Of a DNA stretch of 11,425 nt, positions 1-6,586 are shown one piece after another; the first letter of the stretch is position 1; every line of letters begins with the position of its first letter. The translations under genes and the position numbers were made by a program. Source of the DNA: an uncultured Dysgonomonas sp. (GTDB lineage: Bacteria > Bacteroidota > Bacteroidia > Bacteroidales > Dysgonomonadaceae); the NCBI GenBank assembly GCA_937995835.1, contig CALKIV010000006.1:1-11425 (forward strand), given 5' to 3'. The notes below the pieces were generated by a model that was not told where the DNA came from, did not search any database, and saw only the letters and a program-made list of their open reading frames with translations.

Positions 1-18
1 GCATCTGTGTTAGGGAGC

Positions 19-51
19 AAAGACTCCAATAAATAGCTTATAAGAGTCTTT
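19..51. repeat. Inverted repeat downstream of the acyltransferase gene, possible weak terminator
   Basis: The 8-base arm AAAGACTC (19-26) is mirrored by GAGTCTTT (44-51) around a 17-base AT-rich loop. It lies about 30 bases past the stop codon of the minus-strand acyltransferase gene, where an operon terminator would be expected. The loop is long and no T-run follows on the minus strand, so this is a weak candidate. Nothing else is recognisable in bases 1-80. Confidence 0.3.
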
Positions 52-80
52 ACAAATTCTAAATATTAGGTATATTAAGT

Positions 81-1235
81 TTATTTACCCGTTGCTATCA
101 AGTGATTTTTTAACGTATTGGAGTACATAATCAGCATCTTTTCGTATAAGAAATCTTCATCTTTGTTCTCCACATCATCTATTTTAGCAAGTTGTTTTTT
201 TACATAACTTGTAAAATGATCGGCTTGTTCTGGCGTGTATTTTGTCCCAGCGAAACGTTTTTCATTGTTCAATAGGTCATGGGCGACATAATTTCCGGGG
301 AAAATTTCATAGTTGCTATGGATCTCTTGATCTATGATTTTGGCAGCTTGTTCCACTTGCAGCCTTTTTTCAGTTTCTGTTATTTGTCCCAGTTTGTCGT
401 TGATACATTTTCCAAATCTGAAAACGATATCACCTTTTTGTCCCAAAATACCAATTTCCATGTTCAGGAGGTCATCCCTTTCTGTCTTTTTGTATTCAGG
501 ATTGTCTCTTTTTAGCTGAAATTCACGAGCTTTGAGATAGTCACAAGGATCATATTCGTAAGAAATAGAAAGAGGAACCAAGTTTAGACTTTGCAAGTTC
601 TCGATGAATGTTTCTTTAGTGCCATGTAAAGTGAGCATCTTAAGTAAACTATCTTGAGTTCTGTCGTTCGAGTCTTTAGCTCGACCTTCGCGTTGGGCAA
701 TCCAAACAGACTCTCCTTTTTCATTGATATTATAATAAATATATTCTGAAAGATGTTTTGAAGACAGTAACTGTTCTTTGATCGAGCATCCACGTTTCAC
801 GATAAAGCTCTTATTGAGTCGCACGAGCTTGTCAATCCAAGGGTGAATCAAGAGATTGTCTCCAATGGCTATTTCTGTGGTGTTGAAATCGTGTTCAAAG
901 CGCTTGATATTCAGTAATCCAGCATCTAAAACGATGTCTCTGTGATTTGATAGTATAACATGTTGCTCTGTTTTTGATAGATTCTCCCAATTTTCTGTTC
1001 TGATGGATGTAGAACAGGATTTACCTAGCCATGACACAACAGGGTAAATCATTTTGCGTTGAAAGTCTTCCTTCGTTTTGTAGGTCGACATTTCTTTTGA
1101 AAAATCATCCCAGTTAATATCAGGCATGATGTAGTTTACAGCATGCTTAAATCCAGGATCTACAAGTAACTCTTGAATAATTTGCTCAACCTCATGGTCA
1201 TACAGAGGAGCTATATCATCAAACTTACTACTCAT
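81..1235 (-). CDS. PlsB/PlsC-like glycerophospholipid acyltransferase
   Basis: This 384-residue protein probably transfers a fatty acyl group to glycerol-3-phosphate or lysophosphatidic acid in phospholipid synthesis at the inner membrane. The family's four blocks can be followed in order: SNHRDIVLD (about 96-104, catalytic His98), FIVKRG (144-149), EGRAKD (183-188, the phosphate-binding EGxR block) and VPLSISYEYDP (220-230). About 80 residues precede block I and a helical C-terminal region follows. No clear membrane segment is visible. Block I is odd: five residues separate His98 from Asp104, where the usual motif is HX4D; Asp100 is also nearby. The start is an ATG, 9 bases after the ddl stop codon, so it is the last gene of the PASTA-rluD-ddl operon. 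Assignment to the acyltransferase superfamily is firm, but the exact substrate cannot be read from the sequence. Confidence 0.8.
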   Translation of the reverse strand: MSSKFDDIAPLYDHEVEQIIQELLVDPGFKHAVNYIMPDINWDDFSKEMSTYKTKEDFQRKMIYPVVSWLGKSCSTSIRTENWENLSKTEQHVILSNHRDIVLDAGLLNIKRFEHDFNTTEIAIGDNLLIHPWIDKLVRLNKSFIVKRGCSIKEQLLSSKHLSEYIYYNINEKGESVWIAQREGRAKDSNDRTQDSLLKMLTLHGTKETFIENLQSLNLVPLSISYEYDPCDYLKAREFQLKRDNPEYKKTERDDLLNMEIGILGQKGDIVFRFGKCINDKLGQITETEKRLQVEQAAKIIDQEIHSNYEIFPGNYVAHDLLNNEKRFAGTKYTPEQADHFTSYVKKQLAKIDDVENKDEDFLYEKMLIMYSNTLKNHLIATGK

Positions 1236-1244
1236 TATTTTTAT

Positions 1245-2222
1245 TTAATTGTTTAGTTCATTTTCTATTACGTCGGTCAGCAGTTCTGTCATTGTAAGCT
1301 CTGCAGCAGCTGCTTGTTGAGGAATGAAGCTTGTACTTGTCATTCCCGGTGTTGTATTCACTTCTAGCAAGAACGGAATATTGTCAGAGATGATATAATC
1401 TGCTCTGATTATTCCTTTAGCTCCCACCAAATCATAAATCTTTTTGGTGCAATTTTGTATCTCATCAGTCAATTCTACTGATATTCTCGCAGGAGTTATT
1501 TCTTCTACTGCTCCTTCATACTTTGCTTCGTAGTCAAAAAACTCTTTCTTGGTCACGACCTCAGTCAAAGGTAAAGCATGCACTGTGTCTCCTATTTTGT
1601 AACAACCACTAGTAACTTCTGTGCCGGCAATAAAGCTTTCAATAATGGCTTGTGGTGCTTCTTGCATAGCTGTTTCTATGGCTTGACTAAGCTCACTCTC
1701 CGCCTTCACCTTTGTGGTGGCGAAACTAGAGCCCCCGATATTTGGCTTAACGAAAACAGGTAGTCCTAATGTTTTTACTATTTCTGTAGTTTTATATTTT
1801 TCTCCTTTTCTTAGCAAGATAGAACTTGCAACTTTTATGCCAAAATTTTTTAAGAAATTGTTACAATAAAATTTATTAAAAAGAAGAGCAGAAGTCTCTA
1901 AGCTACAAGTAGAGTGGGGGATGCCCATCATCTCAAGATAGCCCTGTAGGCGACCATCTTCACCAGGTGTGCCGTGAATGGTAATATATGCGAAGTCAAA
2001 TTTTATTTTTTCTTGTTGAGGTGTAATGACACTGAAATCATTTTTATTAACATCAATTTTTACTCCTGCCACTTCGGCAGACCATCCCTCTTTGCTGATT
2101 TCTACTTTGTAAACGTTATATTTTTCTTTATCCAAATAAGAAAGTATCCCATTAGCACTTTTAGCAGAAACAATGGCCTCGGATGAATAGCCACCCCATA
2201 TGAGAGCAATATTTTTCTTCAT
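1245..2222 (-). CDS. ddl: D-alanine--D-alanine ligase
   Basis: Ddl joins two D-alanines in the cytoplasm using ATP, making the dipeptide that ends the peptidoglycan stem peptide. The 325-residue length is normal. Visible motifs are the N-terminal GGYSSE (10-15, Glu15 matching the glutamate that contacts the first D-Ala), HGTPGEDGRLQG (83-94), the ATP-grasp FVKPNIGGSS (157-166), the omega-loop FDYEAKY (229-235), Arg273 and the metal and substrate signature EVNTTPGMT (287-295). The omega-loop Tyr points to a D-Ala rather than a D-lactate ligase, as in vancomycin-sensitive enzymes. It lies 27 bases after rluD and 9 bases before the acyltransferase on the same strand. Its position downstream of a PASTA gene, whose domain binds peptidoglycan stem peptides, fits a cell-envelope operon. 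Confidence 0.95.
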   Translation of the reverse strand: MKKNIALIWGGYSSEAIVSAKSANGILSYLDKEKYNVYKVEISKEGWSAEVAGVKIDVNKNDFSVITPQQEKIKFDFAYITIHGTPGEDGRLQGYLEMMGIPHSTCSLETSALLFNKFYCNNFLKNFGIKVASSILLRKGEKYKTTEIVKTLGLPVFVKPNIGGSSFATTKVKAESELSQAIETAMQEAPQAIIESFIAGTEVTSGCYKIGDTVHALPLTEVVTKKEFFDYEAKYEGAVEEITPARISVELTDEIQNCTKKIYDLVGAKGIIRADYIISDNIPFLLEVNTTPGMTSTSFIPQQAAAAELTMTELLTDVIENELNN

Positions 2223-2249
2223 AAGAAATTCTAAAAAATAGTATATAAA

Positions 2250-3323
2250 TTATTCTATATCAATGTTGGCGATATAGTTTTTCCACCTGCCTATCAGCTG
2301 TGTCATGTCGTCAGCCAATTCGCTTTCGAAAAACATTTCCTCTCCTGTTCGTGGATGTTTGAATCCGAGTATTTTAGCATGTAGTGCTTGTCGTGGGCAC
2401 ACATTGAAGCAATTTTGAACAAATTGTTTATATTTGCTAAAGTTTTGCCCTTTCAATATCTGATCGCCTCCATATCTGGCATCATTGAATAGTGGATGCC
2501 CAATGTGCTTCATGTGTACACGTATCTGGTGGGTTCTGCCAGTCTCTAGCACACACTCTACGAGCGTGACATACCCTATTCGTTCTAATACCTTATAGTG
2601 GGTGATGGCATATTTGCCTTCGTTTTCACTTGCCACAACAGCCATTTGCAAGCGATCTCTAATGTTACGACCAATATAGGTTTCGATCGTACCCTCATCT
2701 TCTTTGACTGTGCCCCAAACTAAAGCAACGTATTTGCGTTTAGTCGTTTTTTCAAAAAACTGATCGGCTAAGTTTACTTTAGCTTTTTTGTTTTTAGCAA
2801 CAACCATCAGCCCAGAAGTGTCTTTGTCAATTCGGTGCACGATGCCCGGTCTGAAATCACTAGAGTCGAAACACTCAATGTCTTTCAGCCTATATGCAAC
2901 AGCATTGGCCACTGTGCCTTCAAAGTTGCCAAAGCCGGGATGTACTACCATTCCGGGAGCCTTGTTGATGACCATGAGATCTTCATCCTCGAAGATGACA
3001 TCCAGAGGAAGATCTTCAGGGATTATCTCGAACTCATGTTTGGGATAGCCTAACACAAGAGAAATTGTGTCATTAGGCTTTATCTTGTAATTTGCCTTTA
3101 CGGCAACATTATTGACCAATATGCAGTTTGCCTCAGCTGCTTGTTGTATCCGTGTTCTGGATATTCCGACAATATGCATAGTGAGATATTTGTCTATACG
3201 CATCGGGCTTTGCCCTTTGTCAACAACGAAGCGATGGTGTTCGTTCATTTCTTGACCCTCGGGAGCAACAATATCTTCGTCTTCCGATAGACTTTCTATA
3301 TCTTCTAATATAGTATCTGACAT
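2250..3323 (-). CDS. rluD: RluD-type 23S rRNA pseudouridine synthase
   Basis: A RluA/RluD-family enzyme of 357 residues that isomerises uridines to pseudouridine, probably at helix 69 of 23S rRNA (positions 1911, 1915 and 1917 in E. coli numbering). An acidic N-terminal extension (1-35) precedes an S4 RNA-binding domain (about 40-92, with RIDKYL and ILVNN). The catalytic domain holds HRIDKDTSGL (163-172), with Asp166 as the expected nucleophile, and ends with ETGRTHQIRVHMKHIGHPLFND (260-281, split here only by family blocks GRTHQIR and HIGHPL). The S4 domain and overall length favour RluD over RluA or RluC. The ATG directly follows the PASTA stop codon with no spacer, which suggests translational coupling. 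Confidence 0.93.
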   Translation of the reverse strand: MSDTILEDIESLSEDEDIVAPEGQEMNEHHRFVVDKGQSPMRIDKYLTMHIVGISRTRIQQAAEANCILVNNVAVKANYKIKPNDTISLVLGYPKHEFEIIPEDLPLDVIFEDEDLMVINKAPGMVVHPGFGNFEGTVANAVAYRLKDIECFDSSDFRPGIVHRIDKDTSGLMVVAKNKKAKVNLADQFFEKTTKRKYVALVWGTVKEDEGTIETYIGRNIRDRLQMAVVASENEGKYAITHYKVLERIGYVTLVECVLETGRTHQIRVHMKHIGHPLFNDARYGGDQILKGQNFSKYKQFVQNCFNVCPRQALHAKILGFKHPRTGEEMFFESELADDMTQLIGRWKNYIANIDIE

Positions 3324-3995
3324 TTATTCAAAAAAAGAGTTATCTATTACTGGATTATCTTGTGATTGCACATTGCTGTTTTGCGGATCAATCTGAGGTA
3401 GTATATCAATCAAACTATCGATAAGAACTTCTCCTCCTGCGCCGATAGTTAGTCCGATAGGATCACCTTTTGGCAACTTAGCGTTTGGTTCTATGGAGTT
3501 TCCTCTATATGTAACATCTAATACCAAGCCTCTATAGGCAGAAGGTACTTCTTTGACGATGATATTTGTAAATCCTAGTGAGTGTAGGGTTGCTACTGCT
3601 TGACGTTGTGAATAATCCTTTAGTGCCGGAATTGCAACCTTCTCTACTCCCTTAGCTTGCATGGTTAAGAAAATTATTCTGTCTTTTTTCACTAGCGAAC
3701 CTTCTTCAGGAACTTGGTCTGTCATTCCACCAGGTTTTCCACCAGTTAGAAAGATTGAATCCACCACTTCATAGCCCAACGAATGTTGTCTAAGAATGGA
3801 TGCCGCTTCGTGTTCTTGCATTCCTATTACGGAAGGTACAGTTACAGATTCACCATGTTTTGTGTATATTTTCAGTCCGTATAAGGTCAACGCTATTATT
3901 ACCCCTGTAATTAATGCCATTAATGCCAGGTTCTTGATATAAGCGTTGGTGAGCACTCTCATAATGACACTTTTATCTTTCTCTTTTTTTGCCAT
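3324..3995 (-). CDS. Membrane-anchored protein with two PASTA domains
   Basis: This 223-residue protein has a short basic cytoplasmic N-terminus (1-20), one membrane helix (about 22-43) and two PASTA domains outside the membrane (about 50-115 and 118-186). The PASTA domains show VPSVIGM, EAASILRQHSLGY and VPEEGSLVKKD in the first, and IPALKDYSQRQAV and LPKGDPIGLTIG in the second. A 35-residue Asp/Asn/Gln-rich tail follows. PASTA domains in other bacteria bind uncrosslinked peptidoglycan stem peptides or beta-lactams and usually sit on Ser/Thr kinases or PBP2x. Here there is no kinase or transpeptidase domain, so a periplasmic sensing or scaffolding role is inferred. It is the first gene of the operon with rluD and ddl, and a TACTTTTG promoter element lies about 70 bases upstream. 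Confidence 0.85.
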   Translation of the reverse strand: MAKKEKDKSVIMRVLTNAYIKNLALMALITGVIIALTLYGLKIYTKHGESVTVPSVIGMQEHEAASILRQHSLGYEVVDSIFLTGGKPGGMTDQVPEEGSLVKKDRIIFLTMQAKGVEKVAIPALKDYSQRQAVATLHSLGFTNIIVKEVPSAYRGLVLDVTYRGNSIEPNAKLPKGDPIGLTIGAGGEVLIDSLIDILPQIDPQNSNVQSQDNPVIDNSFFE

Positions 3996-4066
3996 AAGAT
4001 ATTGTTGAGAACTGTTTATTTATGCAGAATAAAATATTACTCTTTGTTTATCATATTTGTAATCTG

Positions 4067-4074
4067 CAAAAGTA
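4067..4074 (-). promoter_or_regulatory. Candidate -7 promoter box for the PASTA-rluD-ddl operon
   Basis: The minus strand reads TACTTTTG followed by CA, matching the Bacteroidota TAnnTTTG -7 element. It lies about 70 bases ahead of the PASTA start codon and downstream of the terminator at 4134-4168, where an operon promoter belongs. I see no clear TTTG at the -33 position. Confidence 0.5.
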
Positions 4075-4133
4075 TTAAAAATTACCGGGTATAGTTTCTT
4101 TTTTGACCATTTTTACCATAATATCATAAAAGA

Positions 4134-4168
4134 AGGAGATAATTTGACTATCAAGTCAATTATCTCCT
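4134..4168 (-). terminator. Intrinsic terminator of the Lrp/AsnC gene
   Basis: The arms AGGAGATAATTTGACT (4134-4149) and AGTCAATTATCTCCT (4154-4168) pair over 15 bases with one bulged T and a 4-base loop. On the minus strand the hairpin follows the stop codon of the Lrp gene by about 33 bases and is followed by TTCTTTTA. The plus-strand side is also T-rich (TCTTTAAATTTTT), so it could work in both directions, but no plus-strand gene ends here. It separates the regulator from the PASTA operon. Confidence 0.85.
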
Positions 4169-4201
4169 CTTTAAATTTTTCAGATCCTGTAGTGAAACTA
4201 C

Positions 4202-4669
4202 TTACTCGTTGCTGTCTTTACTGATTGGCACTTGGCGTTTAACACCTTGGCTCAGTGAAATCATCGTTTCAGTGGCTACTACTCCGGCAATGCTCTGAAT
4301 TTTGTTGTTCAACAAATCCATTAAATGTTCATTGTCTCTTGCATATAGCTTGATCAAAATGGTGTATGGACCTGTAGTAAAGTGCGATTCCACGATTTCA
4401 GGAATTTTATCCAACTCGGGGATCACAGTTTTGTACATAGAGCCTCTTTCTAGTTTCACCCCAATGTAGGTACAAGTGTTGTATCCTAGTACTTTAGGAT
4501 TGATGAAATAACCAGAACCTACAATCACGTCCATTTCTATCATTCGTTGTACACGTTGATGAATGGCAGCTCTGGAAACTCCACATTCTAAAGCTACATC
4601 TTTGAAGGGAATTCTAGCATTTTGAGAGATAATCTCTAGGATTTTTTTGTCTAATTTGTCTATTTTCAT
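4202..4669 (-). CDS. Lrp/AsnC-family transcriptional regulator
   Basis: A full-length regulator (155 residues) of the feast/famine family. An N-terminal winged helix-turn-helix (about 3-60) contains LDKKILEIISQNARIP and the recognition helix VSRAAIHQRVQRM (31-43). A ligand-binding RAM domain (about 66-140) follows, with the TTGPYTILIKL strand (98-108) that normally carries the effector-binding glycine turn. These proteins form dimers to octamers and respond to amino acids. The target genes and ligand cannot be read from sequence. It has its own -7 box and terminator and so appears to be a single-gene unit. The ATG start gives a normal N-terminus. Confidence 0.92.
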   Translation of the reverse strand: MKIDKLDKKILEIISQNARIPFKDVALECGVSRAAIHQRVQRMIEMDVIVGSGYFINPKVLGYNTCTYIGVKLERGSMYKTVIPELDKIPEIVESHFTTGPYTILIKLYARDNEHLMDLLNNKIQSIAGVVATETMISLSQGVKRQVPISKDSNE

Positions 4670-4700
4670 AATAATTGAAAACTGTTTACTTTTTATGCTT

Positions 4701-4708
4701 CAAACATA
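4701..4708 (-). promoter_or_regulatory. Candidate -7 promoter box for the Lrp/AsnC gene
   Basis: The minus strand reads TATGTTTG, a match to TAnnTTTG, 32 bases ahead of the start codon. A TTTG copy lies 23 bases further upstream (4732-4735), slightly beyond the usual 19-21 spacing. Confidence 0.45.
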
Positions 4709-4797
4709 ACACAAAAAAATCAAAAAGCGATCAAAATACTCGTTTTTTAGTGATTATAACATCAAAATGTTAATAGTTTGGCTTTCTGTGTATGGTT

Positions 4798-5799
4798 TTA
4801 CTTAATTGATATCAATTCAATTTTGAACTTAAGTGTTGAGAAACCAGGAACTGATGCACCTGATCCGTTTTCACCATAAGCTTTTTCGTAAGGAATGTAT
4901 ACTTCCCATGTAGAACCAACAGGCATCAATTGAAGAATTTCTGTCCATCCTCTGATTACACCTTGAAGAGGGAAGGTTGCTGGTTCGCCTCTTTCGTAAG
5001 AACTGTCAAACACTGTTCCGTCAAGAAGTTGACCTTCGTAGTGACATACTACTTGGTCTGTTACTTTTGGTTTCGCTCCGTTTCCTTGTTCGATAACTTT
5101 GTATTGCAAACCACTCTCAAGAGCTACGATTCCTTCTTTTGCTTTGTTTTCTTCAAAGAATTTAGCTTCTTCTGCTTTATGCTTTTCAGCATCTTGTTGT
5201 CTCTTTTCCATCATCTCTCTTTGTTTTTCTTGATCTTTGATCATGATGTAAGAAGCTGCATGAGGGAATTTAAGAGGTTGTTTTTGAATAGAAGCAGAAA
5301 GAGCTGCAAGGATAGCATTCTTGTTTACCTCGTCTTTAGATCCTTCAGGCACAAATTGTGCTTTCATACCAGGGATCATTTGTTGAGCCACTTGGTTACC
5401 AAAAGCAATACCTACATTGTAGCTGTTCTTAGACTCAGCAGAATTTACTGCTTCTTTAAACCCTTGTAAGAAGTTTAGCATGTTGTAGTCGTTTGCCTTC
5501 TTGGTAGAGTCTATTTTGTGTCTAAGCTCTTTTTCAAGTTCTTTTTTCTTATCAGCATCTTGTTCACCAGCCATTTTAGATGCATATTGCATTTCTATCA
5601 TTGCTGTATCAGTAAGTACACCAATTTCTTGTAAGGTTTTACCGATGTTTTCACCTATCGATGCACCGAAAGAGTAAGAAATAGAGTCAATCTCATTTTT
5701 TAGCTCCACTTTAGTTGAAGGAGCAGTCTGGCATGAGTTGAAAAGTAGTCCAGAAGCGCATACAAGTGCGCCAATCATTAAGGAAATGTTCTTTTTCAT
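4798..5799 (-). CDS. FKBP-type peptidyl-prolyl isomerase, lipoprotein
   Basis: A 333-residue prolyl cis-trans isomerase that likely helps envelope proteins fold. A lipoprotein signal peptide ends in LLFNSC with Cys23 as the lipidated residue. No acidic stretch follows the Cys, so I infer that it faces the periplasm rather than the cell surface. The N-terminal region carries a SYSFGASIGENIG segment (41-53) and a second, similar SYNVGIAFGNQV segment (126-137). This looks like a duplicated FkpA/FklB-type dimerisation motif. A charged helix (about 186-222) leads to the FKBP domain (about 228-333), which keeps Tyr254, Phe264-Asp265, Phe276, Val281-Ile282, Trp285, Tyr308 and Phe325, so activity is expected. 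It follows the cytoplasmic paralogue by 14 bases in one operon. Confidence 0.92.
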   Translation of the reverse strand: MKKNISLMIGALVCASGLLFNSCQTAPSTKVELKNEIDSISYSFGASIGENIGKTLQEIGVLTDTAMIEMQYASKMAGEQDADKKKELEKELRHKIDSTKKANDYNMLNFLQGFKEAVNSAESKNSYNVGIAFGNQVAQQMIPGMKAQFVPEGSKDEVNKNAILAALSASIQKQPLKFPHAASYIMIKDQEKQREMMEKRQQDAEKHKAEEAKFFEENKAKEGIVALESGLQYKVIEQGNGAKPKVTDQVVCHYEGQLLDGTVFDSSYERGEPATFPLQGVIRGWTEILQLMPVGSTWEVYIPYEKAYGENGSGASVPGFSTLKFKIELISIK

Positions 5800-5813
5800 G
5801 TTTTTATATTGAT

Positions 5814-6419
5814 TTATACTATTTCAAGTAATTCTACTTCAAAAATCAGTGCACTGTTTGGCCCGATAGCTTGTCCTGCTCCACGAGAACCGTAAGCAAG
5901 TTCAGAAGGAATGAATAATCTCCATTTAGAACCTTCAGCCATCAATTGTAAAGCTTCTACCCATCCAGCAATTACTTGGTTCACACCAAAAGTTGCAGGT
6001 TCACCTCTTTCAACAGAGCTGTCGAATACGGTTCCGTCGATAAGAGTTCCATGATAGTGACATTTCACTTGATCAGTTGCCCCTGGTTTTTTACCGTTAC
6101 CTTCTTTTAGAACCTCATATTGTAAGCCACTAGGAAGAGTAACTACTCCAGCCTTGTTCTTATTGATTTCTAAAAATTCTTCACCCGCTTTTTTATTTAA
6201 TTCCATACGTTTGTCTTGTAGTTCAGAGAAAAAGTTATTTATAAGTTGTTGAGCTTCATCATACGACATGCTTGGCTTTTGTTCTTTGAAAACATCTTCC
6301 AAACCTTTTGCAAATTCTTCCAAATCTAGGTTGTCTATTCCTGTAGCTCGGAAGTTATTTCCCATACTTAGACCTAGTGCGTAACTGATTTTTTTCATTT
6401 CTTGTTTTTGAGAATTCAT
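5814..6419 (-). CDS. FKBP-type peptidyl-prolyl isomerase, FklB-like, cytoplasmic
   Basis: A 201-residue isomerase resembling E. coli FklB (FKBP22) in length and layout. A helical N-terminal dimerisation domain (about 8-85, with KISYALGLSMGNNF) is followed by a C-terminal FKBP domain (about 97-201). Active-site residues are present: Tyr122, Phe132-Asp133, Phe144, Val149-Ile150, Trp153, Tyr176 and Phe193. There is no signal peptide or lipobox, so it is predicted to stay in the cytoplasm, unlike its partner downstream. The ATG at 6419 is used here; the internal Met8 (MKKISYALG) is a plausible alternative start. A TAATTTTG element lies about 80 bases upstream, making this the first gene of the FKBP pair. 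Confidence 0.92.
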   Translation of the reverse strand: MNSQKQEMKKISYALGLSMGNNFRATGIDNLDLEEFAKGLEDVFKEQKPSMSYDEAQQLINNFFSELQDKRMELNKKAGEEFLEINKNKAGVVTLPSGLQYEVLKEGNGKKPGATDQVKCHYHGTLIDGTVFDSSVERGEPATFGVNQVIAGWVEALQLMAEGSKWRLFIPSELAYGSRGAGQAIGPNSALIFEVELLEIV

Positions 6420-6497
6420 ACAACATCGTTTTTTAACTTATAACGTTAAATAAACCAATGCTATACGTTTTTGTTAATTAAACTTTACAATTGTAGA

Positions 6498-6505
6498 CAA
6501 AATTA
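6498..6505 (-). promoter_or_regulatory. Candidate -7 promoter box for the FKBP operon
   Basis: The minus strand reads TAATTTTG, fitting TAnnTTTG, 78 bases ahead of the first FKBP start codon. A -33 TTTG is not evident. The short palindrome ACAATTGT lies just downstream, near the expected transcription start. Confidence 0.4.
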
Positions 6506-6547
6506 ATATTAAAAAGACATTAATACCTAGAATCGTTAGTAAAAAGT

Positions 6548-6555
6548 TATATTTG
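6548..6555 (+). promoter_or_regulatory. Candidate -7 promoter box for the sirtuin gene
   Basis: TATATTTG matches TAnnTTTG and lies 31 bases ahead of the sirtuin ATG. No clear -33 TTTG is present. With the box at 6498-6505 it makes 6420-6586 a divergent promoter region. Confidence 0.45.
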
Positions 6556-6586
6556 TTATGTTCACTTATAAAAAATTAAGATTTTG

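Noticed and set aside
1902..1935. Unusual HSTCS in Ddl where E. coli has the YTGSG sequence
   Set aside because: The segment aligns without gaps and I recall similar Thr-Cys variants in Bacteroidales Ddl enzymes, so it looks like a lineage feature rather than a defect.
3324..3995. PASTA gene as a fragment of a Ser/Thr kinase or penicillin-binding protein
   Set aside because: The protein has its own ATG, short cytoplasmic tail, membrane helix and upstream promoter element, and no kinase or transpeptidase remnants lie in the 206 bases upstream.
4930..5469. A 179-codon open frame on the plus strand opposite the FKBP lipoprotein gene
   Set aside because: It is rich in Phe, Ser and Leu, as expected from antisense of Lys/Glu-rich coding DNA, has no domain signature and lies wholly inside a well-supported gene.
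6432..6450. Small hairpin TTTAAC / GTTAAA in the leader of the FKBP operon
   Set aside because: A 6-base AT-rich stem is expected by chance in such AT-rich DNA, and there is no further structure suggesting a riboswitch or attenuator.
6584..6586. TTG as the start codon of the sirtuin
   Set aside because: The ATG immediately after it (6587) gives the normal sirtuin N-terminus and is the stronger start; the TTG would only add one residue.
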